In this document: piece after piece, positions 1 to 11,621 of the stretch
Position numbering within the stretch: position 1 is the first letter of the stretch
Layout: each line of letters starts with the position of its first letter
Assembly (NCBI GenBank): GCA_021827705.1
Contig: JAKAUQ010000022.1
Coordinates: forward strand, 1-53,497
Origin: Actinomycetes bacterium
GTDB lineage: Bacteria > Actinomycetota > Acidimicrobiia > Acidimicrobiales > RAAP-2
DNA: 53,497 nt
Direction of reading: 5' to 3'
Notes under the pieces: generated by a model
Databases searched by the model: none
Told to the model about the DNA's origin: nothing
Seen by the model: only the letters and a program-made list of their open reading frames with translations
Translations under genes and position numbers: made by a program

Positions 1-849
<849 letters not shown>

Positions 850-856
850 CGCCCCC

Positions 857-862
857 AGCGTA
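857..862 (-). promoter_or_regulatory. -10 box of gpmA, probable leaderless promoter
   Basis: TACGCT on the minus strand, 7 nt before the gpmA ATG. The start point expected from a -10 at this place is at or next to the A of ATG, and no Shine-Dalgarno sequence fits between. No clear -35 is visible. Confidence 0.5.
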
Positions 863-908
863 GTGAGGTGGGCGAGACGGGCGCGGTGCACGGGGCGGGG
901 CGCGGTGC

Positions 909-914
909 CAGGCT
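909..914 (+). promoter_or_regulatory. Possible -10 box (CAGGCT) of the O-methyltransferase gene
   Basis: CAGGCT lies 6 nt before the ATG at 921. The same hexamer sits 7 nt before the GTG of the J-domain gene at 44539. It departs from TANNNT at the second position, and a GGAG lies between it and the ATG, so a leadered start remains possible. Confidence 0.3.
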
Positions 915-920
915 GGAGCC

Positions 921-1514
921 ATGTTCCACGACCTGCCCCCAGCCCTGGCCGACCGCATGCGGGCGCTCGAGGCCGCCGACGCCGTGGATCGCCACGACGG
1001 GACACCGCATCTCGAGCGGCTGCGCCAGATCCCGCCCGAGACGGGGCGGCTGCTGGCCCTCCTCGCGGCCGGCGCGCCGCAGGGCGCCCTGATCGAGATC
1101 GGCACCAGCGCGGGGTACTCGACGCTCTGGCTGGCGCTGGCCGCGCGCCAGCGCGGCGGACACGTGACGACCTACGAGGTCCTCGCGGCCAAGGCCGCCC
1201 GCGCCCGCGAGACCTTCGCCGCGGCCGGGGTTGCCGACGTGGTCGACCTGGTCGTTGGGGACGCCCGCGAGTTCCTCGGCACCAGCCCGGCGATCGGCTT
1301 CTGCTTCCTCGACGCCGAAAAGGACGTCTACCTCGACGTGTGGCACCAGATCGCCGACGCCCTGGTCCCCGGGGGGCTGCTGGTGGCCGACAACGTCCTC
1401 AGCCACGCCGAGCAGCTGGCGCCCTTCTGTGAGGCGGTGCTCGCCGACGAGCGGGTCGACGCGGTCGTCGTGCCCATCGGCAAGGGCGAGCTGGTCGCGC
1501 GACGCCGAATCTGA
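921..1514 (+). CDS. Class I SAM-dependent O-methyltransferase (Methyltransf_3 family)
   Basis: A 197-aa enzyme predicted to move a methyl group from S-adenosylmethionine to a hydroxyl, often a catechol. The SAM-binding motif I is [17 protein letters not shown] (about residues 57-73). The acidic strand-2 residue is in [18 protein letters not shown] resembles the metal/substrate loop of the catechol O-methyltransferase-like family, and [10 protein letters not shown] follows. The length is close to the usual 210-220 aa. It is transcribed divergently from gpmA. The substrate cannot be read from the sequence; similar genes are common orphans in actinobacteria. Confidence 0.85.
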   Translation: MFHDLPPALADRMRALEAADAVDRHDGTPHLERLRQIPPETGRLLALLAAGAPQGALIEIGTSAGYSTLWLALAARQRGGHVTTYEVLAAKAARARETFAAAGVADVVDLVVGDAREFLGTSPAIGFCFLDAEKDVYLDVWHQIADALVPGGLLVADNVLSHAEQLAPFCEAVLADERVDAVVVPIGKGELVARRRI

Positions 1515-1550
1515 GTCGCGTCGGGAGTGTCGCCGGCAGAAAAGACCCAC

Positions 1551-1566
1551 CTCACCAGGTAGTGAG
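1551..1566. repeat. Short inverted repeat upstream of the dnaK promoter
   Basis: CTCAC and GTGAG arms separated by 6 nt, between the methyltransferase stop and the dnaK promoter. It could be a weak terminator stem or a regulator site. There is no T-tract, and no function can be assigned. Confidence 0.25.
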
Positions 1567-1594
1567 AAGAGTTGAGAGTTGGCATGTCTACTTT

Positions 1595-1615
1595 CTTGAC
1601 ACGTTGACACTCAAG
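1595..1615 (+). promoter_or_regulatory. HAIR operator (HspR-binding site) of the dnaK operon
   Basis: CTTGACA, 7 nt, then ACTCAAG. The actinobacterial HAIR consensus is CTTGAGT-N7-ACTCAAG. The right half is perfect and the left half matches at 5 of 7 positions, with the correct spacer. hspR itself is the fourth gene of this operon, so autoregulation follows naturally. The operator overlaps the -35 hexamer. Confidence 0.85.
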
Positions 1616-1625
1616 TCTGTATACT
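1596..1625 (+). promoter_or_regulatory. Vegetative promoter of the dnaK operon
   Basis: TTGACA at 1596-1601 and TATACT at 1620-1625 with an 18-bp spacer, an almost consensus housekeeping promoter. The -35 lies inside the HAIR site, so bound HspR would block polymerase. A GAAGGAG Shine-Dalgarno sequence lies about 7 nt before the dnaK ATG. Confidence 0.8.
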
Positions 1626-1682
1626 GGCTCAGCGAATCTTGCCGCGGTGGATGGTCTAGCGCGGTCACGACGAAGGAGCACC

Positions 1683-3511
<1,829 letters not shown>

Positions 3512-3515
<4 letters not shown>

Positions 3516-4063
3516 GCGACACCGAGGCCACCGGGGCGGTCCCGCCGCCCGACGACGAGCTGATGGTCGTCGAGGAGGCCGAGTTGCCCGTCGCGTCGGG
3601 CGAGGTTGTCGACGAGCGCAGCGACGCCGAGCGCCAGCGTGACGACTACATCGACGCCCTCCAGCGCCTGCAGGCGGACTTCGAGAACTACCGCAAGCGC
3701 GTGGTGCGCGCGGCCGACGAGGCCGCTGATCGCGCCGCGGGCTCCCTGATCCGCGCACTGCTGCCGGTGCTCGACGCGCTCGACCTGGCCGAGGAGCACC
3801 TCGGCGCGGGCGAGAGCGAGGAGGCGGTGGCCCTGCGCCAGACGCGCGACCTGCTGGTGACGACGCTGGCCAAGGAGGGACTCGATCGCATCGACGCCAC
3901 GGGCGTGGCCTTCGACCCCACGGTCCACGAGGCCGTGAGCCACGAGACCGGCGACGAGGACGAGGGCGAGGACGCCGGCCAGCACGTGGCGGCGGTGCTG
4001 CGCGCGGGGTACCAGTGGCGCGGAGCGGTGCTGCGCGCGGCGATGGTGCGCGTGCGGGGCTAG
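3512..4063 (+). CDS. grpE: Nucleotide exchange factor GrpE
   Basis: Releases ADP from DnaK and resets the chaperone cycle. The protein has an acidic, low-complexity N-terminus, then a coiled-coil region containing [20 protein letters not shown], the GrpE dimerisation helix signature. The C-terminal beta domain includes [15 protein letters not shown] and [16 protein letters not shown]. Length 183 aa is typical. The GTG start overlaps the dnaK stop (GTGA), implying translational coupling. The acidic stretch [10 protein letters not shown] replaces the usual short loop before the final strands. Confidence 0.96.
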
Positions 4064-4073
4064 GAAGGACTCG

Positions 4074-5141
4074 ATGGCCGAGCGCGAGTGGTTCGAGAAG
4101 GACTACTACCGGATCCTGGGCCTCTCGTCGAGCGCCACCGACCAGGAGGTCACGCGCGCTTACCGCAAGCTGGCCAAGCAGCACCACCCCGACGCCAATC
4201 CCGGCTCCGAGGAGCGCTTCAAGGAGATCTCGGCCGCCTACGACGTGCTGGGCGACAAGGCCAAGCGCGCCGAGTACGACGAGGTGCGCCGGCTCGGCCC
4301 GATGGCCGGGGGCTTTGGTGGTCCCGGGGGGGGTGGGGTCCGCTTCGGCGGCAACGTCGGCGACCTCGGCGACCTGTTCGGCGGGCTCTTCGGGGGCCGG
4401 CGCCCCCAGCGCCAGCGCGGCCAGGACCTCGAAACCGCCTTGCACCTGAGCTTTCGCGACGCGGTCAACGGCGTCACGACGACGGTGACGCTGCCCTCCA
4501 CCGACGCCTGCCACACCTGTGGGGGGTCGGGGGCGGCTCCGGGCACCGGGTTCGTGACCTGCGAGCGCTGCGGCGGCTCCGGGTTCATCCAGGCCGACCA
4601 GGGACCCTTCGCGATGTCGAGCGTCTGCCCGGTCTGCCAGGGCCGCGGCGGTCGCATCGTCACGCCCTGCCCGACCTGCCACGGCACCGGCCACGAGCCG
4701 TCCTCGCGGCGCGTCAACGTGCGCGTGCCCGCGGGCGTGACCGACGGCCAGCGGATCCGGCTGAAGGCCAAGGGAGCCCCGGGCGTGCGCGGGGGCCCGC
4801 CGGGTGACCTGTTCGTCGACGTGCACGTCACCCCGGATCCGCGCTTCGGCCGCCGGGGCCACCACGTCACCACGACGGTCGACGTCAGCGTGACCCAGGC
4901 GATCCTGGGGGCCACGGTGTCGGTGGACACCTTGGACGACCCGGTGACCCTGCGCCTGAGCCCGGGCACCCAGCCCGGCACCACGCTGCGCGTCCGCGGG
5001 CGCGGGGTGCCCGCGGCGGGCAAGCACGCGGCCGGGGACCTGCTCGTGAGCGTCAACGTGGTCGTGCCCACCGACCTGAGCCGCGAGGCCCGCGGGCTGG
5101 TCGAGCGCCTGGCGACCGCCCTGGGGAGCGACGATGCGTGA
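4074..5141 (+). CDS. dnaJ: Molecular chaperone DnaJ (Hsp40)
   Basis: Co-chaperone that delivers substrates to DnaK and stimulates its ATPase. The J domain (about residues 1-72) has KQHHPDAN with the HPD motif. A Gly/Phe-rich segment follows (GGFGGPGGGGVRFGG). The zinc domain carries four CxxCxGxG-type repeats: CHTCGGSG, CERCGGSG, CPVCQGRG and CPTCHGTG. The C-terminal substrate domains include QRIRLKAKGAPG. At 355 aa it is near the usual length for actinobacterial DnaJ. The start follows GGAAGGACTCG. Its 3' end overlaps hspR by 8 nt. Confidence 0.97.
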   Translation: MAEREWFEKDYYRILGLSSSATDQEVTRAYRKLAKQHHPDANPGSEERFKEISAAYDVLGDKAKRAEYDEVRRLGPMAGGFGGPGGGGVRFGGNVGDLGDLFGGLFGGRRPQRQRGQDLETALHLSFRDAVNGVTTTVTLPSTDACHTCGGSGAAPGTGFVTCERCGGSGFIQADQGPFAMSSVCPVCQGRGGRIVTPCPTCHGTGHEPSSRRVNVRVPAGVTDGQRIRLKAKGAPGVRGGPPGDLFVDVHVTPDPRFGRRGHHVTTTVDVSVTQAILGATVSVDTLDDPVTLRLSPGTQPGTTLRVRGRGVPAAGKHAAGDLLVSVNVVVPTDLSREARGLVERLATALGSDDA

Positions 5142-5526
5142 GCCCCTGCCCGCCCGCTACGTGATCTCGGTCTTCGCCCAGATGGCCGGGGTCCATCCCC
5201 AGACCCTGCGCAACTACGAGCGCACCGGGCTGCTCAGCCCCCAGCGCACCCGGGGTGGCTCGCGACGCTTCTCCGACCAGGACCTGGACACCCTGCGCCG
5301 CATCCAGGAGCTGACGGCCGAGGGCGTCAACCTCGAGGGCGTCAAGCGCATCCTGGCCCTGGAGCACGAGCTGAGCGAGACCCGCGGGCGCGTGCGCGAC
5401 CTCGAGATCGAGCGGCAGGTCGCCGTCGAGGCCACCCACCGCGCCTACCGGCGCGACCTGGTCCCGGTGCGCAGCGCGCTGGCCCTCTTCGTCACCCCGC
5501 CCCGGCGCCGCCAAGGAGAGTCATGA
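5134..5526 (+). CDS. hspR: MerR-family heat-shock repressor HspR
   Basis: Repressor of the dnaK operon in actinobacteria; it binds HAIR sites with DnaK as co-repressor. The MerR-type winged helix is visible: [39 protein letters not shown], then [21 protein letters not shown] coiled-coil helix follows ([18 protein letters not shown]). The 130-aa length fits. The gene overlaps dnaJ by 8 nt upstream and clpB by ATGA downstream. The matching HAIR operator lies upstream of dnaK at 1595-1615. The HspR assignment rests on both sequence and operon context. Confidence 0.95.
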   Translation: MREPLPARYVISVFAQMAGVHPQTLRNYERTGLLSPQRTRGGSRRFSDQDLDTLRRIQELTAEGVNLEGVKRILALEHELSETRGRVRDLEIERQVAVEATHRAYRRDLVPVRSALALFVTPPRRRQGES

Positions 5527-8024
5527 GCCTGGATCCCCAACGCTGGACCATCAAGATGCGCGAGGCCTTCCAGGCCGCCTCCACCCAGGCGGCCGCCGCG
5601 GGCAACCCCTACGTCACGCCCGCGCACCTGCTGCTCGCCCTGCTGGGCCAGGCCGAGGGGATCGCCCGGCCGCTCCTGACGGCGGCGGGCGTGGACCCGG
5701 TCACCACGACGGCAGCGCTGGCTGCGCAGGTGGCCGCGGAGCCCCGCGCGGTCGGTGGATCCCAACCGGGTCTGTCGGCCGAGGCGCGTTCGGGCCTCGA
5801 GGACGCCGACGCGCTGCGCGCCGAGCTGGGCGACGAGTACCTGTCAGTCGATCACGTCCTGGTTGCCGAGGCCCAGCGCCTGGGCACCACGCGCGAGGCG
5901 CTGCTCGGCGCGCTGCGCACGATCCGCGGGTCGGCCCGCATCACCAGCGAGAGCCCGGAGGACACCTTCGCCTCGCTCGAGAAGTACGGGCGGGACCTCA
6001 CCGCGCTGGCGCGGGCCGGCAAGCTCGATCCGGTCATCGGGCGCGACGACGAGATCCGCCGGGTCATCCAGGTGCTGTCACGGCGCACCAAGAACAACCC
6101 CGTGCTCATCGGCGAGCCGGGCGTGGGCAAGACGGCCATCGTCGAGGGGCTGGCCCTGCGCATCGCCGAGGGTGACGTGCCCGAGTCGCTGCGCGACCGG
6201 CGGCTGATCGCCCTGGACCTGGCCGCCATGGTGGCGGGGGCCAAGTACCGCGGGGAGTTCGAGGAGCGCCTCCAGGCCGTCTTGCGCGAGATCACCGACG
6301 CGCAAGGCGAGGTGATCAGCTTCATCGACGAGCTGCACACCATCGTGGGCGCCGGGGCCTCCGAGGGTGCCATGGACGCGGGCAACATGATCAAGCCGCT
6401 GCTGGCGCGCGGCGAGCTGCGCCTCATCGGCGCGACCACCCTCGACGAGTACCGCCAGCACATCGAGAAGGACGCCGCCCTGGAGCGTCGCTTCCAGCAG
6501 GTCTACGTCGGCGAGCCCACGGTGGCAGACACCATCGCGATCCTGCGCGGCCTGAAGGAGCGCTACGAGGTCCACCACGGCGTGCGCATCCAGGACGCCG
6601 CGCTGGTGGCCGCGGCCACCCTGTCCCAGCGCTACGTCGTCAACCGCTTCTTGCCCGACAAGGCGATCGACCTGATGGACGAGGCCGCGTCGCGTCTGCG
6701 CATCGAGATCGACTCCCTGCCCACCGAGCTCGACGTCATCATCCGGCGCATCCGCCAGCTGGAGATCGAGCAGGTGGCCCTGGCCGCCGAGACCGACGCG
6801 GCCTCGGCCGAGCGCCGCGAGCGCCTGGAAGAGGAGCTGGCGCTCCAGCGCGAGGCCTCCGACGCGCTCGCGGCGCGCTGGCAGGCCGAGAAGGGGGCCA
6901 TCGCGCGCATCCGGGAGGCCAAGGGCGCCGCCGAGGAGGCCCGCACCGAGGCCGAGCGCCTCGAGCGCCAGGGCGACCTGGCGGGGGCCGCCGCCCTGCG
7001 CTACGGGCGCCAGCCCGAGCTTGAGCGCGAGATCGACCGGGCCACCGCGGACCTGGCCGAGCTCCAGGGCGACGGGGCCCTGCTCAAGGAGGAGGTCGAC
7101 GCCGAGGACGTGGCCGAGGTCGTGAGCCGCTGGACGGGCATCCCGGTCACCAGGCTGCTCGAGGGAGAGGTCGACAAGCTCGTGCACATGGAGGATCTCC
7201 TCCACAGCCGCGTGATCGGCCAGGACGAGGCGGTGGGCGCGGTCGCCAACGCCCTGCGGCGCTCGCGGGCGGGACTGTCCGACGCGCGCCGGCCCATCGG
7301 CTCCTTCTTGTTCCTCGGGCCCACCGGGGTGGGCAAGACCGAGCTGGCCCGGGCGCTGGCCGAGTTCCTGTTCGACGACGAGCGCGCCATGGTGCGCATC
7401 GACATGAGCGAGTACATGGAGCGTTTCGCGGTCAGCCGGCTGGTGGGCGCCCCGCCGGGCTACGTGGGCTACGAGGAGGGCGGCCAGCTCACCGAGGCGG
7501 TGCGCCGCCGGCCCTACGCGGTGGTGCTGCTCGACGAGATCGAGAAGGCCCACCCCGACGTCTTCAACCTGCTGCTCCAGGTCCTCGACGACGGGCGTCT
7601 GACCGACGGCCAGGGTCGCACGGTCGACTTCACCAACGTGGTCCTGATCATGACGAGCAACCTGCCCGGGGACCCGATGACGTTCTTCCGGCCCGAGTTC
7701 GTCAACCGCATCGACGACATCATCCGGTTCCGGGCCCTGGAGCGCGACGACCTGCGCGCCATCGTCACCATCCAGCTGGCGCGCCTGCGCGACCGCCTCG
7801 CCGAGCGCCGCCTCAGCCTGGAGGTCAGCGATGCGGCGGCCGCGCACCTGGCCGAGGCCGGCTACGACCCCCAGTTCGGGGCGCGACCCTTGAAGCGCGT
7901 GATCCAGCGCCAGCTCGAGGACCCCCTGGCCCTGGCCGTGCTCGCGGGTCGCTACCACGATGGCGACACCGTGCGCGTGGACGCGCGCGACGGCCAGCTC
8001 GTCCTGACCGGAGGGGCTGGCTAG
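5523..8024 (+). CDS. clpB: ATP-dependent disaggregase ClpB
   Basis: Hexameric Hsp100 AAA+ unfoldase that extracts polypeptides from aggregates with DnaK/DnaJ/GrpE. The N-domain spans about residues 1-145. AAA1 has Walker A GEPGVGKT and Walker [10 protein letters not shown]. The coiled-coil middle domain lies at about 400-520. AAA2 has GPTGVGKT and [11 protein letters not shown]. At 833 aa it is slightly short. The missing stretch is in AAA2: IMTSNL is followed by only about seven residues before [10 protein letters not shown], where Escherichia coli ClpB has about 30 and Mycobacterium about 17. It is the last gene of the HspR operon, joined to hspR by ATGA. Confidence 0.97.
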   Translation: MSLDPQRWTIKMREAFQAASTQAAAAGNPYVTPAHLLLALLGQAEGIARPLLTAAGVDPVTTTAALAAQVAAEPRAVGGSQPGLSAEARSGLEDADALRAELGDEYLSVDHVLVAEAQRLGTTREALLGALRTIRGSARITSESPEDTFASLEKYGRDLTALARAGKLDPVIGRDDEIRRVIQVLSRRTKNNPVLIGEPGVGKTAIVEGLALRIAEGDVPESLRDRRLIALDLAAMVAGAKYRGEFEERLQAVLREITDAQGEVISFIDELHTIVGAGASEGAMDAGNMIKPLLARGELRLIGATTLDEYRQHIEKDAALERRFQQVYVGEPTVADTIAILRGLKERYEVHHGVRIQDAALVAAATLSQRYVVNRFLPDKAIDLMDEAASRLRIEIDSLPTELDVIIRRIRQLEIEQVALAAETDAASAERRERLEEELALQREASDALAARWQAEKGAIARIREAKGAAEEARTEAERLERQGDLAGAAALRYGRQPELEREIDRATADLAELQGDGALLKEEVDAEDVAEVVSRWTGIPVTRLLEGEVDKLVHMEDLLHSRVIGQDEAVGAVANALRRSRAGLSDARRPIGSFLFLGPTGVGKTELARALAEFLFDDERAMVRIDMSEYMERFAVSRLVGAPPGYVGYEEGGQLTEAVRRRPYAVVLLDEIEKAHPDVFNLLLQVLDDGRLTDGQGRTVDFTNVVLIMTSNLPGDPMTFFRPEFVNRIDDIIRFRALERDDLRAIVTIQLARLRDRLAERRLSLEVSDAAAAHLAEAGYDPQFGARPLKRVIQRQLEDPLALAVLAGRYHDGDTVRVDARDGQLVLTGGAG

Positions 8025-8027
8025 CCT
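8022..8027 (+). promoter_or_regulatory. -10 box of the asparaginase gene
   Basis: TAGCCT, which includes the clpB stop codon, lies 6 nt before the GTG at 8034 and 9 nt before the ATG at 8037. The placement matches the leaderless pattern seen across this window. Confidence 0.4.
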
Positions 8028-8033
8028 GAGCGG

Positions 8034-9074
8034 GTGATGGTGTCCGCCGCCGATGCTCCCCGCGTGGCGGTGGTGACACTGGGCGGGACGATCGCCTCGG
8101 CGGGCCCCGTCGGGGCTCCGGTGCACCCCACGCTGGGGGCGCGTGAGCTGGTCGAGGGCCTGGCGGCCGCGGCCGGGGTGACCCTCGAGGTCCACGATCT
8201 GGCGCGCGTGCCCTCGGTCGAGGTCACGCTGGCCGACCTGCTCGCCGTGGCCGAGCGCGTCCGTGCCGCTCGCGAGCGCGGCGCGGTGGGCGCCGTCGTG
8301 ATGACCGGGACCGACACCCTCGAGGAGGCGGCCTTCGCCCTGGACCTGCTGGCCCCGCCGGGACCGGTCGTGGTGACCGGCGCGATGCGACCCCCCGGCA
8401 CGCCGGGGAGTGACGGGGCGGCCAACGTGCTGGCCGCCCTGCGCGTGGCCGCGGCACCGGCGGCGGCGGGCCTCGGTGCGCTGGTGGTGCTCGGTGACCA
8501 GATCCACGCCGCTCGCTACGTGCGAAAGACCCACACGGCGAGCCCGGCCGCCTTCACGTCCCCGTCCCTCGGGCCCCTCGGCGACGTGGTCGAGGGCCGC
8601 GTGCGGCTGCGCGCCCGGGTCCCGGCCCTGCCCGACCTGCCGGGATCGCGTCCCCAGCCACCCTTCCCGCCCGTGGCCCTGGTCCCCATCACCCTGGACG
8701 ACGACGGGCGCGTGGTGCGGGCCCTGGCCGACCTGGGTCACGCCGGCGTGGTGGTCGAGGCGGTGGGCGGTGGGCACGTGCCGGCCGCCCTGGTCGCCAG
8801 CCTCGGGGAGCTGGTCGCTCGCGGTCCCGTGGTGCTGGCCTCGCGCACCGGGGCGGGGCCCGTCCTGGCGTCGACCTACGGCTACCCGGGCGGCGAGGTC
8901 GATCTGCTCGCCCGGGGCCTCATCTCGGCGGGATCGCTCGACGCGCGCCACGCGCGCGTCGCCCTGCGGGTGCTGCTCGCGGCCGGGGCCTCGCCCGCGC
9001 AGGTCGCCGCGTGGTTCGCCGCCAGCGAGGCCGCCGGAGCCGACGGGGCACCGCGCGCGGTCCAGTACGATTGA
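8034..9074 (+). CDS. Asparaginase (asparaginase/glutaminase family)
   Basis: Predicted to hydrolyse L-asparagine to aspartate and ammonia. The first active-site Thr is in VAVVTLGGTIASAGP near the N-terminus. The second motif, GAVVMTGTDTLEEAAFAL, supplies the TDT triad segment. VVVTGAMRPPGTPGSDGAAN is the conserved loop after it, with the Lys of the triad probably in RKTHTASPAAF. Length is 346 aa with no signal peptide, so it is probably cytoplasmic. The start is either GTG 8034 or ATG 8037; the first suits the -10 box at 8022. It stands between the heat-shock operon and purA. Confidence 0.9.
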   Translation: MMVSAADAPRVAVVTLGGTIASAGPVGAPVHPTLGARELVEGLAAAAGVTLEVHDLARVPSVEVTLADLLAVAERVRAARERGAVGAVVMTGTDTLEEAAFALDLLAPPGPVVVTGAMRPPGTPGSDGAANVLAALRVAAAPAAAGLGALVVLGDQIHAARYVRKTHTASPAAFTSPSLGPLGDVVEGRVRLRARVPALPDLPGSRPQPPFPPVALVPITLDDDGRVVRALADLGHAGVVVEAVGGGHVPAALVASLGELVARGPVVLASRTGAGPVLASTYGYPGGEVDLLARGLISAGSLDARHARVALRVLLAAGASPAQVAAWFAASEAAGADGAPRAVQYD

Positions 9075-9105
9075 CCGGTAACCACCGAGTCCTCCTGGGG
9101 GTGCC

Positions 9106-10383
9106 GTGCCTGCAACCGTCGTCGTCGGAACGCAGTGGGGGGACGAGGGCAAGGGCAAGTTGACCGACCTGCTGGCCGCCGACATGGACGTCGTGGTGCG
9201 CTACCAGGGTGGTCACAACGCCGGCCACCGCATCGTGGTGGGCGGGGAGGCCTTCGCCCTCCAGCTGGTGCCCTCGGGCGTCCTGTATCCGGGGGTGACC
9301 CCGGTGATCGGCAACGGCGTCGTGGTCGACCCGGCGGTCCTGCTGGCCGAACTCGACGCGCTGAGCGCCAAGGGGGTCGACGTCTCGCGCCTGCTGGTGT
9401 CGGGCAACGCCCACCTGATCATGCCCTACCACCAGGAGCTGGATCGCCTGAACGAGCGGTTCTTGGGCAAGAACGCCCTGGGCACGACCAAGCGCGGCAT
9501 CGGGCCGGCCTACGGGGACAAGGCCTGGCGGGTCGGCCTGCGCGTGCAGGACCTGCTGGACCCCAAGATCTTCCGAGCCAAGCTGGACGTCGCCCTGGCC
9601 GAGAAGAACCAGCTCCTGGCGCGCGTCTACAACCGCCTCCCGCTGTCGGCCGACCAGCTGGCCGCGACCTACCTGGACGACTACGCGCCGCGCCTGGCCC
9701 CCATGATCGGCGACTCGGTCGGCTTCCTCCACGAGGCCCTGGCCCGGGGCGAGCGCCTGCTGCTGGAGGGCGCCCAGGCCACCTTCCTCGACCTGGACCA
9801 CGGGACCTACCCCTTTGTCACCTCGTCCAACCCGGTCGCCGGCGGCGCCTGCACCGGCTCGGGTCTGGGTCCGCGCGACTTGACCGCCATCGTCGGCATC
9901 GCCAAGGCCTACGTCACCCGGGTGGGCGCGGGTCCCTTCCCGACCGAGCTCGACGGCGACCTGGCCGACACGCTGGTCGCGCGCGGCCACGAGTTCGGCA
10001 CCAACACCGGGCGCCGCCGCCGGGTCGGCTGGTTCGACGCGGTCCTGGCGCGCCAGGCCCGCCGCCTGAACTCGCTGACCGAGATCGCCCTGACCAAGCT
10101 GGACGTGCTCGACGCCTTCGACGAGATCAAGGTCTGCGTGGCCTACGAGGCCGGGGGCCAACGCTACGACTACCCGCCCTACCACCAGTCGGTCCTCCAC
10201 GAGGTCACCCCGATCTACGAGACGTTGCCGGGCTGGCACCAGGACCTGACCGGGCTGACCGACGCCGCCGATCTGCCCGTGGCCGCCCGCGACTACATCG
10301 ACTTCCTGGCCGCGGCCATCGGGGTGCCGATCTCGGTCGTCGGCGTCGGGCCCGGCCGCGACCAATTCGTGCGGCCCTCGTGA
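9106..10383 (+). CDS. purA: Adenylosuccinate synthetase
   Basis: Joins IMP and aspartate using GTP to form adenylosuccinate, the first step to AMP. The N-terminus [20 protein letters not shown] is the P-loop signature, and [13 protein letters not shown] follows with the catalytic His. [17 protein letters not shown] and the nucleotide-binding [11 protein letters not shown] at the end are also present. Length 425 aa is normal. The GTG start gives the expected N-terminus. It overlaps purD by GTGA and begins the purA-purD-purB-purC-purS-purQ run. Confidence 0.97.
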   Translation: MPATVVVGTQWGDEGKGKLTDLLAADMDVVVRYQGGHNAGHRIVVGGEAFALQLVPSGVLYPGVTPVIGNGVVVDPAVLLAELDALSAKGVDVSRLLVSGNAHLIMPYHQELDRLNERFLGKNALGTTKRGIGPAYGDKAWRVGLRVQDLLDPKIFRAKLDVALAEKNQLLARVYNRLPLSADQLAATYLDDYAPRLAPMIGDSVGFLHEALARGERLLLEGAQATFLDLDHGTYPFVTSSNPVAGGACTGSGLGPRDLTAIVGIAKAYVTRVGAGPFPTELDGDLADTLVARGHEFGTNTGRRRRVGWFDAVLARQARRLNSLTEIALTKLDVLDAFDEIKVCVAYEAGGQRYDYPPYHQSVLHEVTPIYETLPGWHQDLTGLTDAADLPVAARDYIDFLAAAIGVPISVVGVGPGRDQFVRPS

Positions 10384-11621
10384 CCCGGGTGGTCGTGGTG
10401 GGCGGCGGGGGCCGGGAGCACGCGCTGGCCTGGGGGCTGAGCGCGGCGGCCGACGTCGTGGTGACGCCGGGCAACGACGGGATCGCCGCCCACGGGATCA
10501 CCTGCACCAGCGCGCCAGCCACCGAGCTCGACGCCGACCTGGTCGTCGTGGGGCCCGAGGCGCCCCTGGTCGCGGGCCTGGCCGACGAGCTGCGCGCGCG
10601 GGGGGTGGCGGTGCTCGGCCCCGGGGCCGCCGGGGCGCGCCTCGAGGGGTCGAAGGCCTACCTCAAGGAGTTCCTCGCCGCAGCCGGCGTCGCCACCGCC
10701 GCGCACGGCACCTTTGACGACGTGGACGCGGCGCTGGCGTACCTGGCGACGATGACGCCGCCCTACGTGATCAAGACCGACGGCCTGGCCGCGGGCAAGG
10801 GTGTCTTGGTGACGACCAGTCACGCCGAGGCCGCCGCCGACGTGGCCGCCAAGCTCTCGGGCGCGGCCTTCGGGGCGGCCGGGCGCCGGGTGGTGATCGA
10901 GGAGGGCCTGGTGGGCACGGAGTGCTCCTTGATGCTGCTGTGCGACGGCGAGCGTGCGGCCGCCCTGGTGCCGGCCCAGGACTTCAAGCGCGTGGGCGAC
11001 GGGGACCAGGGCGCCAACACCGGCGGCATGGGCGCCTTCGCCCCCCGGGCCCTGGACGCCGCGACCCGGGCGCGCGTGGATGCCGAGATTGTCGCACCCA
11101 CCCTGGTCGAGCTGCGCCGGCGGCACATCGACTACCGCGGGGTCCTCTACGCCGGGCTGATGCTGACCGACCAGGGCCCCAAACTGCTCGAGTACAACGT
11201 GCGCTTCGGCGATCCCGAGACCCAGGTCCTGGTGCCCCTGGTACGCGACGACCTCCTGGCGACCCTCGCGGCGACCGCCGCGGGTCACGTCGACGCGGTG
11301 CCCGCGAGGGACCGGGGCGCCGCGGTGACCGTCGTGCTGGCCTCACCGGGCTACCCCGAGGCGCCCCAGGTGGGCGGGCCGGTCTCCGGCCTGGGCCCCG
11401 ACGGCCAGCTGGCCGACCCTCTCGAGGGCGTGGTGGTCTTCCACGCGGGGACCCGTCACGACGGATCCGGGGGGTTCGTCGCCGCGGGGGGCCGGGTGCT
11501 CTCGGTGACGGCGCACGCACCCACCCTGGCCGAGGCGCGGGCCCGCGCCTACGAGGCGGCCGGCCGCATCGACCTGCCCGGCATGGTCTGGCGCCACGAC
11601 ATCGCCGCGGGGGCCGCATGA
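10380..11621 (+). CDS. purD: Phosphoribosylamine-glycine ligase (GAR synthetase)
   Basis: ATP-grasp ligase forming glycinamide ribonucleotide, step 2 of de novo purine synthesis. The start [20 protein letters not shown] has the GGREHAL signature. [16 protein letters not shown] is the ATP-grasp core. [10 protein letters not shown] and [17 protein letters not shown] are the substrate and metal-binding motifs. Length 413 aa. The frame stays open far upstream inside purA, but the GTG at 10380, overlapping the purA stop, gives the family N-terminus. The ATGA overlap with purB suggests coupled translation. Confidence 0.97.
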   Translation: MTRVVVVGGGGREHALAWGLSAAADVVVTPGNDGIAAHGITCTSAPATELDADLVVVGPEAPLVAGLADELRARGVAVLGPGAAGARLEGSKAYLKEFLAAAGVATAAHGTFDDVDAALAYLATMTPPYVIKTDGLAAGKGVLVTTSHAEAAADVAAKLSGAAFGAAGRRVVIEEGLVGTECSLMLLCDGERAAALVPAQDFKRVGDGDQGANTGGMGAFAPRALDAATRARVDAEIVAPTLVELRRRHIDYRGVLYAGLMLTDQGPKLLEYNVRFGDPETQVLVPLVRDDLLATLAATAAGHVDAVPARDRGAAVTVVLASPGYPEAPQVGGPVSGLGPDGQLADPLEGVVVFHAGTRHDGSGGFVAAGGRVLSVTAHAPTLAEARARAYEAAGRIDLPGMVWRHDIAAGAA

